A stretch of 64,000 nucleotides of DNA from a virus: the IMG/VR virus record IMGVR_UViG_3300045974_000399, positions 1-64,000 of that record; one strand, given 5' to 3'. The notes under the pieces were generated by a model. It was not told where the DNA came from. It worked only from the letters and a program-made list of their open reading frames with translations, and made no database searches. The translations under genes and the position numbers were made by a program. Shown here one piece after another: positions 52,325 to 60,926 of this stretch. Positions within the stretch are counted from its first letter, which is position 1; each line of letters opens with the position of its first letter.

Positions 52325-53743
52325 CTATATTAAGGACCCCAGAATGTACCAGCTTACACCTTGCAAAGATTCATCCTCTGTACTTTGTGTAGTAAATATC
52401 AGAGTTTCTCCAGGAGCAAAGTACATCGGCTGCTGAGTCAAGGATATAAATGCCCCATCTCTGCTGTCCTTTACAAAACGAATAGCACCTATCATGATAC
52501 CTGACTTTACTATAGATATATCAAAACGGTTACTAGTAGGTGCAACCGCAGCAAGAGCCTGACTACCCAAGAAACCAGAAGGTATTACCAGAGGCCTGCC
52601 TGCTAAAAATATGCTTACCACAGTGTTACCTGGGACAAAACTAGGAATACTCCCTACTATATCATACATGCCTGAATCAACTATCCAACAAGCATCAGAT
52701 AGAAATAAAGATGGAGTTATCAGGACATAGGTAATCTGAGTTTCCACTATAAAAACTTTAAGTCCCTGCACTTGTTGATTTGTTGTTATCCTATCCCTGT
52801 CAGCTTTTGTTGGAACAGTTATGTAGGGCCTAGGCATCCAGATTAGTTGCCTGCCTGCGGTGTCAACGGTTGGTATACTCCCGTTGTAGCCATCGTAGGT
52901 ATCTGGTGTATCTGTAAGCCGTAAGAATGTAGTATTATTTATATTGAATTGATTTGTAGGGTCAAGTAGCTCTGGGAATAATTCTTTTGGGTTGCGCTGC
53001 GGAGCCTCTGACCAAATAGCTAGCCGAACGTTACCTGCTAATACGGATACCCAGTTAAGTATAAAACCCCTGAACCCAAGTTGAATTCTTAAATACCAGT
53101 CAAGCTCATCCATTCGTGCAGCTATAATTGCGCTACCCCAAGGGTCAGTTATACTATTTCTTCCATAAACAGAACAAAGGTCCCCCTCCCTGATGATTTT
53201 TTTCATCGTGGTGGCGGGACCCTTCAGTTCATGCTTAACTCCCCACTTGTCAATTAGACCAACCTGCTCATAACCTGTCCATAGCCTGAACTGGTTAGAA
53301 GCTCTATAGCTGGGAGTATCTGGGTTAAATCCGAGGTAACCTGTATTCATATCAACAGGCATAACCTCATATTGGAACTCAAAGTCACCTGATAGCACCC
53401 ATGTGCTTTCAAGCCAGTTATCAGTATGGTTCTGGTCTACTCGTAGATATCCACCTGCTGTATAGTAAGCACCTGAGTAGAACCCTGTTTGTCCGTACTC
53501 AGGTAACTTAAGCCAGCGTGTAGGATCAGGGTAGGGTTCCACAGTAAAGTCATCGTCTGCGTACAAGAAGTGAACCTTAACTTCTCTGTAGTAGGGAACA
53601 ACAACTATGTAGCCTTTTGTCCAGGCTTGTTCAATGTCATTTGTGAGAATATCTAGGTATACGGACTCCCCGGCATTAAGTGTAATATCATTGACGACTA
53701 CCCCACCATTCCCGGCAAAGGCCGTTGCTATAACCTTAAACAT
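52325..53743 (-). CDS. 472-aa fibre protein with shared virion-attachment N-terminus
   Basis: The first 50 residues (MFKVIATAFAGNGGVVV then 'L..GE.V..D....DI..A...G.I') match the N-terminus of the collagen-like fibre at 13657-15174, which marks a common adaptor module. A concanavalin/LamG-like region (GDFEFQYEVMPVDMNTGYLGF, about 120-250) and a final beta-domain (KSGIMIGAIRFVKDSRDG) follow. AGGAG precedes the ATG. This is the first gene of the adhesin cassette in transcription order. Confidence 0.7.
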   Translation of the reverse strand: MFKVIATAFAGNGGVVVNDITLNAGESVYLDILTNDIEQAWTKGYIVVVPYYREVKVHFLYADDDFTVEPYPDPTRWLKLPEYGQTGFYSGAYYTAGGYLRVDQNHTDNWLESTWVLSGDFEFQYEVMPVDMNTGYLGFNPDTPSYRASNQFRLWTGYEQVGLIDKWGVKHELKGPATTMKKIIREGDLCSVYGRNSITDPWGSAIIAARMDELDWYLRIQLGFRGFILNWVSVLAGNVRLAIWSEAPQRNPKELFPELLDPTNQFNINNTTFLRLTDTPDTYDGYNGSIPTVDTAGRQLIWMPRPYITVPTKADRDRITTNQQVQGLKVFIVETQITYVLITPSLFLSDACWIVDSGMYDIVGSIPSFVPGNTVVSIFLAGRPLVIPSGFLGSQALAAVAPTSNRFDISIVKSGIMIGAIRFVKDSRDGAFISLTQQPMYFAPGETLIFTTQSTEDESLQGVSWYILGSLI

Positions 53744-53773
53744 AGTGGCTCCTGCCTAAACGGTAATAGTTGC

Positions 53774-54511
53774 TTAAGTAGCCATCGACATTACCCTGTC
53801 CGAAACAGCGTAGATAAACGCAGGTGAGCCTACTGAGCTTGTCTCGAATGGAACAATCTTGTAGATACGTCTGTATACCAGTTCACCAGAAGTATCCCGA
53901 TACAGCGTTTCCTTTGGACCGGTGTGCCGGCAACGCCCACGTTCCGCTCCACACTTGGAACAGGTATAACCTTCAAAGTAGGCACCCATTGAGTAACAAT
54001 TTCTTTCCCCACTGAGTATCTGGTTTGCCAGCACAGGGTCTTTACTTCGGTCAAAGGACAGTAGTTCTACTACCTTAGCGAAGCCCTGACCCCAGCCTCG
54101 CAGCGGGGTAACGAAAGCATCCAGAATTACGCCTTTGGCCTGAGTCATATCTTGATTAGCGTGCTCGCTGTATGTTGGCTTACCTTTGAACCCCTTGTAC
54201 GCCAGCTGTCCCATTTCGGGGTCGAAGCGAAGTAATTCATCCTTGGGAAAGGCAACACCATTGGTATTAGGCATATCGGACACAATTGTAGGCACTGGAA
54301 CCATTATGTAATCACGAAGATCCTTAGACAGATTATAGCACTCCGCAGCCGCAGGTAGCCAGAAATCGGCATCAAGTCGTGCTCCATTTACTCCTGTCAT
54401 GTCAGAAGACAGAGCGGCGTTACGAGTAGTTTCTTTATACAGTTCCAGTGGCGCACTCCCACGAGAAGCACAGCTATACGTCACCATTTTTCCATCTTTA
54501 AAGAGTTCCAT
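53774..54511 (-). CDS. prohead (head maturation) protease-like protein
   Basis: The ATG at 54511 follows GGAGG; a GTG 12 nt before would include that site. FWLPAAAECYNLSKDLRDYIMVPVPTIVSDMPNTNGVAF, then KGKPTYSEHANQDMTQAKGVILDAFVTPLRG and KVVELLSFDRSKDPVL...ERNCYSMGAYFEGYTCSKCG, is the block I know from prohead proteases of large T4-related phages (serine protease with catalytic His in SEHAN and Ser in YSMGA). A zinc-like CSKCGAERGRCRH insert is unusual for the fold. The position between portal and scaffold/capsid supports the call. It would cleave core and capsid precursors before packaging. Confidence 0.8.
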   Translation of the reverse strand: MELFKDGKMVTYSCASRGSAPLELYKETTRNAALSSDMTGVNGARLDADFWLPAAAECYNLSKDLRDYIMVPVPTIVSDMPNTNGVAFPKDELLRFDPEMGQLAYKGFKGKPTYSEHANQDMTQAKGVILDAFVTPLRGWGQGFAKVVELLSFDRSKDPVLANQILSGERNCYSMGAYFEGYTCSKCGAERGRCRHTGPKETLYRDTSGELVYRRIYKIVPFETSSVGSPAFIYAVSDRVMSMAT

Positions 54512-54535
54512 CTCAGCCTCCACCTGTTTGATATG

Positions 54536-54676
54536 TTAGAATACCTTTGGTGCTGGTGTTATTTTTAGCTTTTTCCTACCCACCTTGGTTTTAGCATACT
54601 GCATCAAAATGGATGGCTTCTTTTTCTTACCTGTACGTGTCAGTCTTCGCTTTTTCATCAGCATAGAGCGCTTCAT
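54536..54676 (-). CDS. 46-aa strongly basic small protein
   Basis: Short gene between portal and protease, with GGAGG before the ATG. About a third of its residues are Lys or Arg (MKKRRLTRTGKKKKPS). It may be a prohead core or DNA-binding component, as T4 has small core proteins at the equivalent position (gp67/gp68), but this is inference from position and charge. Confidence 0.65.
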   Translation of the reverse strand: MKRSMLMKKRRLTRTGKKKKPSILMQYAKTKVGRKKLKITPAPKVF

Positions 54677-54694
54677 GGCTTATAACCTCCAGAA

Positions 54695-56554
54695 TTATCT
54701 TTTACTTTCGTGCTTAGCACGAGCAGCTTCATCCTTGTGTAATTTTTCTGCAGCTTTGGCAATCAAGCGGTTCATCTTTGCATGAGCTCCTTTTTGGTTA
54801 GATATATACTTCGGCTTACCTGATTTAGTTTCACCGATTATATCGGAAGCTACTCCGTACTCTCTACCCAGAAGACCCTTTGATGCCTTACCTTTACTTT
54901 CCAGAAGCTTTCGATGCGTGGCTGAGATGTAGGGATTGTCCGAGCTAACGTGACCCAGGGTAGTGAACAGCTCATGAAGATCAGATGCCTCCTCAGAGTC
55001 GTCTTCACTTTCAGGTGCGCCACCCCCGCCTTCAAGGCGTTTCTTTTGCTCAGATATCATCTTTCGTACCTTGAAGTCATCGTCCATCTCTTGGATTAGA
55101 GCATCAAGGGATAACCCGCCTGCCGCAGCCATAGTCCGCAGACTTACAGGTACACCTGCTTCGGTTAGGGTGTTTAGCATCTGAATATAATCTGTATCGC
55201 CCTCGGGCTTTAACTGTTTGTGCCAGTGAACCTGTGGTATAACCAGAGATGAGTTGTCCTGCAGTTCATAAAGAATTTCCTCTGGGTCCATACCCTTCTT
55301 TTTCCATTTTCGGGCATCATCTGCATTCTTATAATACCCATTCACCACGGAAATCAAAGGGAATAATTTGTCATAAAATACCTTCCGAGTAAGCATGTCC
55401 CGATATGAGCGAAGACCTTCAATGAATACCGAAAGAGCTGCTTCAGCCGAGTTATAGTTAGCGTCTCCAGACAAGAATGACTCGCTTATGCCTAACGCTC
55501 TAAGCTTAGCAGGAACTGTCTCAGACCAAACACTAGTGATATTCCAGAAGTCTCCACCCTGCCTAATGTCAGCCACGTTAATATCCGACCGAGTCGCAAC
55601 AATCGCCCCAATTGGATCAGCGTCAGCATTCATAAACAGTTCGGTTAAGTACTCCAAGTCCATGAGAGTAGGTTCCCAGTCCATGCCGTTTCCCGCTGTG
55701 ATATGCAGGATGGCACGCTGCCGCTTAGCACTCTCAATAAGCGTACCCTTGAACAGATTTTTCTCCAGAAGGTATATCGGTAGGATACGTTTGTAGTAGG
55801 ATATGCCTTCTCGGTTAGAAAGTGCTTTCCGGGGAACATACAGGGTTGTGAGGTTATCCAGTTCAAAAGATCCACCCTGCAACTTCTTGATGATGTCCTC
55901 TCCTAGACGTTTCTTTATTCGCTCAATTCTTTTTGACTTACTGTTCAGTACATCAAGGGTTTCTCGAGCTACGGTCACGTTAATGATTGGGTCCTGTCCA
56001 TAGAATGGCAACGGACTTATCTTACAGTGGTCAATGTCTTGCGGGATTATGTCGGTGAATATTCCCTTCTGTTTATTGAAAACCAGGGTACCAATAAAAG
56101 TCCCTAGAACAAGGTAGTCGATACTCATCTCTGGAAGAAGACGGAATATGTTTATCCTATCCAAAGACTCATAAAATTTACCCAGAAGCTGGTTCTGATC
56201 TTTGGATACACCACCCAGTGTAATATCTGAGAAGGGTAAGGTAGACATCAAGTCTGCTGCCGCTCCCGCCACGTTATCATAGTAGTATATATCTCGGTAT
56301 AGATTATTCAGCAAAGGGAAGTTTTCGTAGCCATCGGGAACAATACCCTTTAGCAGAGGGAACAGGTCTATATTCAACATGTTGTTACTTACAGAGGTGT
56401 TTCTCAAGGATGTGCTTTGCATTCCATCAAAAGCTGCCGAAGTTTCAATCATCCGGTCAGTTACTTTCTTAGAATCAGCCTTAGCTGCTACTGCTCGGGA
56501 TGCAGTTCCTTGCAGCGTCCTTTCGTCCTGAATATGTCTACGAGAGCGAATCAT
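54695..56554 (-). CDS. portal protein
   Basis: The 619-aa product has the portal pattern: NLYRDIYYYDNVAGAAADLMSTLPFSDITLGG, FRLLPEMSIDYLVLGTFIGTLVF, RALGISESFLSGDANYNSAEAALSVFIEGLRSYRD (stem-helix region), and a Lys-rich C-terminal barrel or tail. The dodecameric ring occupies one capsid vertex, docks the terminase and later the tail. It is the first gene after the promoter-like element at 56587-56601 and lies upstream of the protease. Confidence 0.88.
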   Translation of the reverse strand: MIRSRRHIQDERTLQGTASRAVAAKADSKKVTDRMIETSAAFDGMQSTSLRNTSVSNNMLNIDLFPLLKGIVPDGYENFPLLNNLYRDIYYYDNVAGAAADLMSTLPFSDITLGGVSKDQNQLLGKFYESLDRINIFRLLPEMSIDYLVLGTFIGTLVFNKQKGIFTDIIPQDIDHCKISPLPFYGQDPIINVTVARETLDVLNSKSKRIERIKKRLGEDIIKKLQGGSFELDNLTTLYVPRKALSNREGISYYKRILPIYLLEKNLFKGTLIESAKRQRAILHITAGNGMDWEPTLMDLEYLTELFMNADADPIGAIVATRSDINVADIRQGGDFWNITSVWSETVPAKLRALGISESFLSGDANYNSAEAALSVFIEGLRSYRDMLTRKVFYDKLFPLISVVNGYYKNADDARKWKKKGMDPEEILYELQDNSSLVIPQVHWHKQLKPEGDTDYIQMLNTLTEAGVPVSLRTMAAAGGLSLDALIQEMDDDFKVRKMISEQKKRLEGGGGAPESEDDSEEASDLHELFTTLGHVSSDNPYISATHRKLLESKGKASKGLLGREYGVASDIIGETKSGKPKYISNQKGAHAKMNRLIAKAAEKLHKDEAARAKHESKR

Positions 56555-56576
56555 TTTGTCTCCACCTCTTTTATCG

Positions 56577-56624
56577 AATTAGGGCCTACCTAAAATTACG
56601 AAATTCCGGTATTATTCCCTAATT
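56577..56624 (-). repeat. inverted repeat around the portal promoter
   Basis: 8-bp arms AATTAGGG (56577-56584) and CCCTAATT (56617-56624) flank a 32-nt loop that contains the 15-bp late element at 56587-56601. It may be an operator for a dimeric regulator or a stem that insulates the unit. Confidence 0.5.
56587..56601 (-). promoter_or_regulatory. candidate late promoter of the portal unit
   Basis: On the - strand TCGTAATTTTAGGTA, closest to the consensus of the four copies; 32 nt before the portal ATG. Confidence 0.65.
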
Positions 56625-56837
56625 GTGTACTGGGTATGCTACGCGACAGGGGACACAGTAATTAACCTTCTGATGCCCACTAGCCTTGCCTAGTCTTGCA
56701 TGTTCCATGTTACTGTTGCACTTGGGACAAATTCCTTCTGTCTCCAAGGTAAGCGCACCGGCCACGGTAACATCACCGCGCGCAACTTCTAGAGTTTTGA
56801 GTGGATTTGGTATCTCATCCAGACGATTTCGTAGCAT
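56619..56837 (-). CDS. 72-aa zinc-ribbon protein
   Basis: Two Cys pairs, CPKC (residues about 37-40) and CVPC (about 61-64), 20 residues apart, form a single zinc ribbon. The N-terminal half is soluble. The start lies inside the end of the nuclease gene upstream (23-nt overlap). No specific family; such small ribbons often bind DNA or proteins of packaging machines. Confidence 0.6.
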   Translation of the reverse strand: MLRNRLDEIPNPLKTLEVARGDVTVAGALTLETEGICPKCNSNMEHARLGKASGHQKVNYCVPCRVAYPVHN

Positions 56838-57327
56838 TGGCTATCTCCTTGTGTATGTAGATTCTTCTTCTTCTAGTATTTCTTTTTGAATATGTAGCCG
56901 CGCGCCAGGCAAGTCTGCATATCATTTTATACTTGAATGACTTCTTCATTTTTCTTTTCTTGGCGTTTAAGACCGTCCTAAGAAATCCTGTGCGGTTGCA
57001 TAGGAGTAGTACGCCAATACCAAGCCTTCTGAGCTCCGGGTAGCAAGGTACAATCCAATCAGTATCATGAACACAGAAATATAACTGGTGAGAATAGGGT
57101 AAGTAGCTCTCATATTTATGATCCGATTTGAAGTCTGCTCGGCCAGATTTAACTTCTATTGCTATGGTTTTACCTCTAAGATTTATACCATATACATCAA
57201 TACGCTTTTTATGCCACGTACTCTCCGCAATGCCAATTTCAGTGAATACTCCAAAGCCCCGCTTAGACAGGTGCATGGCTGCGGCAGTTGTAAGCGCCTT
57301 CGTAATATGTTTCCTATCTGTTGACAT
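56815..57327 (-). CDS. MmcB-like PD-(D/E)XK DNA nuclease
   Basis: The 170-aa product has an N-terminal helix and the nuclease core KRIDVYGI with Asp44, IAIEVKSGRADFKSDHKYESYL with Glu58 and Lys60, then LPYSHQLYFCV and WIVPCYPEL. 'EVKS.RADF..D.K...YL...' is characteristic of the MmcB/DUF1052 family of DNA repair proteins. The C-terminal 40 residues are very basic and probably bind DNA. In a phage near the terminase it may repair or process DNA during packaging. The overlap with the next gene suggests coupled expression. Confidence 0.8.
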   Translation of the reverse strand: MSTDRKHITKALTTAAAMHLSKRGFGVFTEIGIAESTWHKKRIDVYGINLRGKTIAIEVKSGRADFKSDHKYESYLPYSHQLYFCVHDTDWIVPCYPELRRLGIGVLLLCNRTGFLRTVLNAKKRKMKKSFKYKMICRLAWRAATYSKRNTRRRRIYIHKEIANATKSSG

Positions 57328-58198
57328 GCTCTCTGTCCCGCTGCTCTCTTATTGCTTTGAAATCAGCATCGAAATCTTTTCTGGCATTGTAAATGTTGTT
57401 CCACTGAGCTACAGTAAACTTAGAGGTATACTCTTGCCAGTGCAGTACATTCTGGCCATCAAGGAAAGAACCTTCCGCTAATCTAGTGGCATCAGTAGGT
57501 TGAATCCACTTGGTTCGGCACACCCTTAAGATACGAGCTTTCTTTCTTTCGTCTTCAACAAGGTAAAACGTACCCTTCTTAAGAATAGCCGCCCTAACTG
57601 CTTTTATGTCCAGGGCCTTAGAGGGCTTGGTGTTGGTAACAAGATTCGGAAACCCTATGATAGGTTCCCCTGCGTCATCCGTTTCCCTTCTCCATATGAA
57701 GGCCCCTGACTTTGGTGCTTTATTTGGATCTGAGTACACCGTACCGTCAGTCCCAGGATAGTTAGACAATAGCGGCTTCTTAAGCTTGGAATCCAGCAAA
57801 AGGCTGCGTAGATTTTTTGGGTCTAGGTTACCCGAATACTTTGATATGTACTTATTGACCCTAACTTCTCGGGGCGTCGCAGGTTTCTTGGGAGCCCCGG
57901 TAGAATCTGTACGCTCATCTTTGATCTTTGTTGTACGCGGCTTCTTATCGGACCGAATGTCTTTGATAGGTGACTTCCCTTTTTTAACCGGAGATTCCTT
58001 TATGGCTACCTTCGGCTTCTTTTCAGGCTTTTCCTTAGCGATAGGCACCCGCTTTTTCCAGGAGGTGTCAAAAACTTCCTGAACGCTGGTTGTCCAGCGC
58101 TTACCTGCCAGCTTAACCTTGGACTTTGCCTTGACTAGTACCTCTGGCTTAGATAGACCTTTACCCTTCAGCTTAAGAATGTAATCAGATAACGTCAC
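57314..58198 (-). CDS. 294-aa basic protein with the small repeated N-terminal domain
   Basis: The GTG start has GGAGGGGG upstream. The first 50 residues (LSDYILKLKGKGLSKPEVLVKAK then GKRWTTSVQEVFDTSWKK) match the N-terminus of the protein at 44590-44994. A long Lys/Pro-rich linker (52-105) leads to a mixed C-terminal domain (from about 110) with KLKKPLLSNYPGTDGTVYSDPN and an aromatic end. DNA or virion binding is plausible from charge, but no family is known to me. Confidence 0.65.
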   Translation of the reverse strand: MTLSDYILKLKGKGLSKPEVLVKAKSKVKLAGKRWTTSVQEVFDTSWKKRVPIAKEKPEKKPKVAIKESPVKKGKSPIKDIRSDKKPRTTKIKDERTDSTGAPKKPATPREVRVNKYISKYSGNLDPKNLRSLLLDSKLKKPLLSNYPGTDGTVYSDPNKAPKSGAFIWRRETDDAGEPIIGFPNLVTNTKPSKALDIKAVRAAILKKGTFYLVEDERKKARILRVCRTKWIQPTDATRLAEGSFLDGQNVLHWQEYTSKFTVAQWNNIYNARKDFDADFKAIREQRDREHVNR

Positions 58199-58210
58199 GG
58201 CCCCCTCCTG

Positions 58211-58843
58211 TTAAAAGTCGATATTCTGTTGCTTAACTATATCACGGGTCCTGAAGTTATACGCTATGAGCTGACCCATACCCTTCTTATCCCGCGTTAT
58301 GCCTCCATCCAGTACTACCTTTGTCCTCTTTCGGGCTTGACTCTTTATTACACTCTGCTTAGTTGGAGTGTGACCCTCCAATATAGTAGTATGAGTATCC
58401 ACGTTAACTATATCCAGATCACCATGATGAAGCACATACTTCTTTGTAGTAACAACTGAAGGCATCTCACGCAGAAGCTTTATATACTTTCGAGGTATCT
58501 GCTTAACTTCACTAGCTCCAAAGCTTTGAAGAGTCTCTGGATACTTTTTCTCAAACTCAACCCGATGCACAGGCATTGTCCAAGCATCAAGAAGTTTCTG
58601 GTCATTGTTCCCGCGAATGAATACTACTTCTTGGCCTCTGTCCCGCAATGCTATCAGGATATCCAAAACGCCTTTAGAATCAGGGCCCTTGTTGATATAG
58701 TCCCCAAGAAAGTACAGTTTATCAATAGCCCTAAGCTTTATCTTGGATAACAGCTTTAGAAGTGTCTTGGGACATCCATGCGTGTCACCTATCGCCCATT
58801 TATTTCTAGTTTCAATACTTGCCAACGCTCTGATAACTTTCAC
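58211..58843 (-). CDS. calcineurin-like metallophosphatase
   Basis: The 210-aa product has GDTHG (residues 19-23), GDYINKGPDS (47-56), RGNND (77-81), HHGD (139-142) and GHTP (157-160). These are the dimetal centre motifs of PPP-type phosphoesterases such as the lambda phage serine/threonine phosphatase. The third motif is GNND where most PPP phosphatases have GNH[DE], so the acid His is replaced by Asn, and the substrate may differ (nucleotide phosphoesterases also show variants here). GTG start with AAGGAGG; one nucleotide is shared with the gene upstream. Confidence 0.88.
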   Translation of the reverse strand: MKVIRALASIETRNKWAIGDTHGCPKTLLKLLSKIKLRAIDKLYFLGDYINKGPDSKGVLDILIALRDRGQEVVFIRGNNDQKLLDAWTMPVHRVEFEKKYPETLQSFGASEVKQIPRKYIKLLREMPSVVTTKKYVLHHGDLDIVNVDTHTTILEGHTPTKQSVIKSQARKRTKVVLDGGITRDKKGMGQLIAYNFRTRDIVKQQNIDF

Positions 58844-59406
58844 TATGTCCTCCTTGCCATTCCCTCTGGTCTGGATACGTTAAGACCCTTAGAGTCTCTG
58901 TCGTAGCGTTCCTTAGGGAAGGTCTTGAATATATCCGAGATGTCTTCGCACTCAATCTTACTAAATAGCATTTCATCGGTAGTACGAGAGTTCTTTGATG
59001 GCCGTAAAAGTAAATGCACAGGAATAAGCACGTTATCCCCGAATACATCCTGAATGGCTTTACAACGAGTACGGCCTTCATGCCCACCTGTCTGCCAAAA
59101 CTTATCCGCTATAACCCAATGCAGGGTTAAGAATGGATTACCCATCGGTGTACCCTCCTCAATACATCTTTTCATGAAGTTTGAGTTAGGGTACTCAGTT
59201 CTAACTTTAGCCAGAAACAGAAACTCTTTGGGCTTCATATAGCAGGTTACACCTTCATACTCTATATTCTCATTGAATGGCGTCTGACCCACTCCATAAC
59301 GAGCATTAAACAGTTGATCCATGCAGGGCATACCAGCTATGTACTTATTATCCCCTACTCGGGGCTTGAAGGAGTTGGAAAGTATTCTATATCGGGTCAC
59401 ACGCAT
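58843..59406 (-). CDS. ParB/Srx-like protein next to the terminase
   Basis: AAGGAG lies 6 nt before the ATG at 59406. That ATG shares its A with the TGA of the terminase C-half, which implies coupled translation. The core is WVIADKFWQTGGHEGRTRCKAIQDVFGDNVLIPVHLLLR, where 'GG..GRTR..A.....G...IPV...' follows the ParB nuclease/sulfiredoxin-like pattern. Such proteins often sit beside phage terminases. Function not known; ParB-like folds bind nucleotides or DNA. Confidence 0.6.
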   Translation of the reverse strand: MRVTRYRILSNSFKPRVGDNKYIAGMPCMDQLFNARYGVGQTPFNENIEYEGVTCYMKPKEFLFLAKVRTEYPNSNFMKRCIEEGTPMGNPFLTLHWVIADKFWQTGGHEGRTRCKAIQDVFGDNVLIPVHLLLRPSKNSRTTDEMLFSKIECEDISDIFKTFPKERYDRDSKGLNVSRPEGMARRT

Positions 59407-60926
59407 CAGCATCTCCTTCGTATCGTCCCCATTGCCTTACCGTCAGATGCTAACTGAGAACCTACACTTGCGCCTTTACTACTCCCCATCTTTGTTGTAA
59501 CTGAACCCAGCGCGCCACCCCCTGATGATACTGCGTCAGGACCATTAAACAGGTCTTGATTCTCATCTGCCAGAAGTCTAGTCATAGCCAAGCAATATGC
59601 ACGGAACATATCATCATTAAGATTTTCGCCTTTCAGCACCTTAGACCCAGAGTCCTGAACGGTAATACATTGAAGAACAAAGTGGGCGACAGGGGCCTTA
59701 GAGAAGCAATTAGGATAACTGGCGTGGTCATACTCCATTATCTCATCTTTTTCCCACTCAGGCCGCGGTAAAGATACTTCCTTGTCTTCTAGATAGGCTT
59801 TGGCAATGCCCATTTCAGAATACGATACTGAGTACTGATGAGCATCTATCTCATGGGCTGCTGCGATATCCTGCAACAGCTTTATAGATTGCCACCTGTC
59901 AGCACAAACCATCTGTATGTTCCGGCTCTCTATCAAGGGCACGATGAGCTTGGCATACACAAGAGAGTGGTTAACTGGAACTCCAGGCAAAGGCTGTACT
60001 TCAAGAAGCAAATCAATAACTGGCTGACCGGTATCCCTGTCGATATGCGCTATGCAGCAACCAAAAGCGTTGTTTGAAAACCCTGCATCCAAAGCCAGTA
60101 TGGAAGGACGCTTGGCTCTTCGTATCTTTCCAGGGATAGCAAATCGCGTTATATCCTTTGACTTCTTATTCGTGCGCTGTCTAAAGGATATCTCTGTGGC
60201 ATTCCGATAGTTCTTAGAGCACTCCAGAACAGTCATTATATTTCGGATGAACGGGTTATTCGTCAAAGGTGGATTTGCCCCGTAGTCGCGTTCCGCTTCA
60301 ACAGGGTCCTTTGTATACTCAGCAGCCAAATCTTCCCGGGTTATGTTTGGATTCATCTCCCAGGTTGGTCGGTGAAACGCCAGTATTGTATTCGTCAACT
60401 TGGCCTGCTTTACCAAGCTCATTATCTTATCACGAGCATGCGAAGGAGAACTGACGTTTGTGAAGTATGCAGTTAGGATGTTGTCGTAGCCATTTCGTAT
60501 CAGCTTATTCGCTGCTGCTCTAACAGTAAGAAGCGAACGCTCAAGCGCGATATACACCTCGCCCGCGTCATCCTTTATCTTCTTCTTCAAAGCGTCGTTA
60601 TTGAACCACCCGATCTCATCTATAGCCCCAAAGAATCTGGTTCTACCGCGTAGAGTTTTCTTGTTTGGACCCGAGGCGTACATCAGGAGTTTTCTGTGGC
60701 GATATAGGATGAACGTATCCTTAAACCGATATAGCTCTTCACCGTACCGCTCTGAGTACTCATCCAGCATTTCATGATAAGCACAATTATGAACATTTAC
60801 CCCATTCGCAAAATAGTTATGATGATTCTCAACCTCTATATCGTAAACTGGTTTTAACCCCACAGAACGTATTGAAGTAACCGTTGCTAACTTTATTCTT
60901 TTACCGTCAATTTCAATCTCACGCAT
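59406..60926 (-). CDS. large terminase C-half preceded by the IntC part of a split intein
   Basis: Residues 1-47 are the C-terminal split-intein fragment, ending VYDIEVENHHNYFANGVNVHN with blocks F and G and the penultimate His and final Asn. The extein follows with Cys at 60783-60785. The 459-residue C-extein carries the Walker B-like FFGAIDEIG and the RNase H-like nuclease: SILALDAGFS, MVCADRWQS and a NDDMFRAY end. The ATG at 60926 (AAGGA upstream) overlaps the endonuclease stop by 8 nt; an in-frame start at 60953 is rejected. Spliced to the N-half it gives a terminase of about 696 residues that cuts and packages DNA. Confidence 0.93.
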   Translation of the reverse strand: MREIEIDGKRIKLATVTSIRSVGLKPVYDIEVENHHNYFANGVNVHNCAYHEMLDEYSERYGEELYRFKDTFILYRHRKLLMYASGPNKKTLRGRTRFFGAIDEIGWFNNDALKKKIKDDAGEVYIALERSLLTVRAAANKLIRNGYDNILTAYFTNVSSPSHARDKIMSLVKQAKLTNTILAFHRPTWEMNPNITREDLAAEYTKDPVEAERDYGANPPLTNNPFIRNIMTVLECSKNYRNATEISFRQRTNKKSKDITRFAIPGKIRRAKRPSILALDAGFSNNAFGCCIAHIDRDTGQPVIDLLLEVQPLPGVPVNHSLVYAKLIVPLIESRNIQMVCADRWQSIKLLQDIAAAHEIDAHQYSVSYSEMGIAKAYLEDKEVSLPRPEWEKDEIMEYDHASYPNCFSKAPVAHFVLQCITVQDSGSKVLKGENLNDDMFRAYCLAMTRLLADENQDLFNGPDAVSSGGGALGSVTTKMGSSKGASVGSQLASDGKAMGTIRRRC

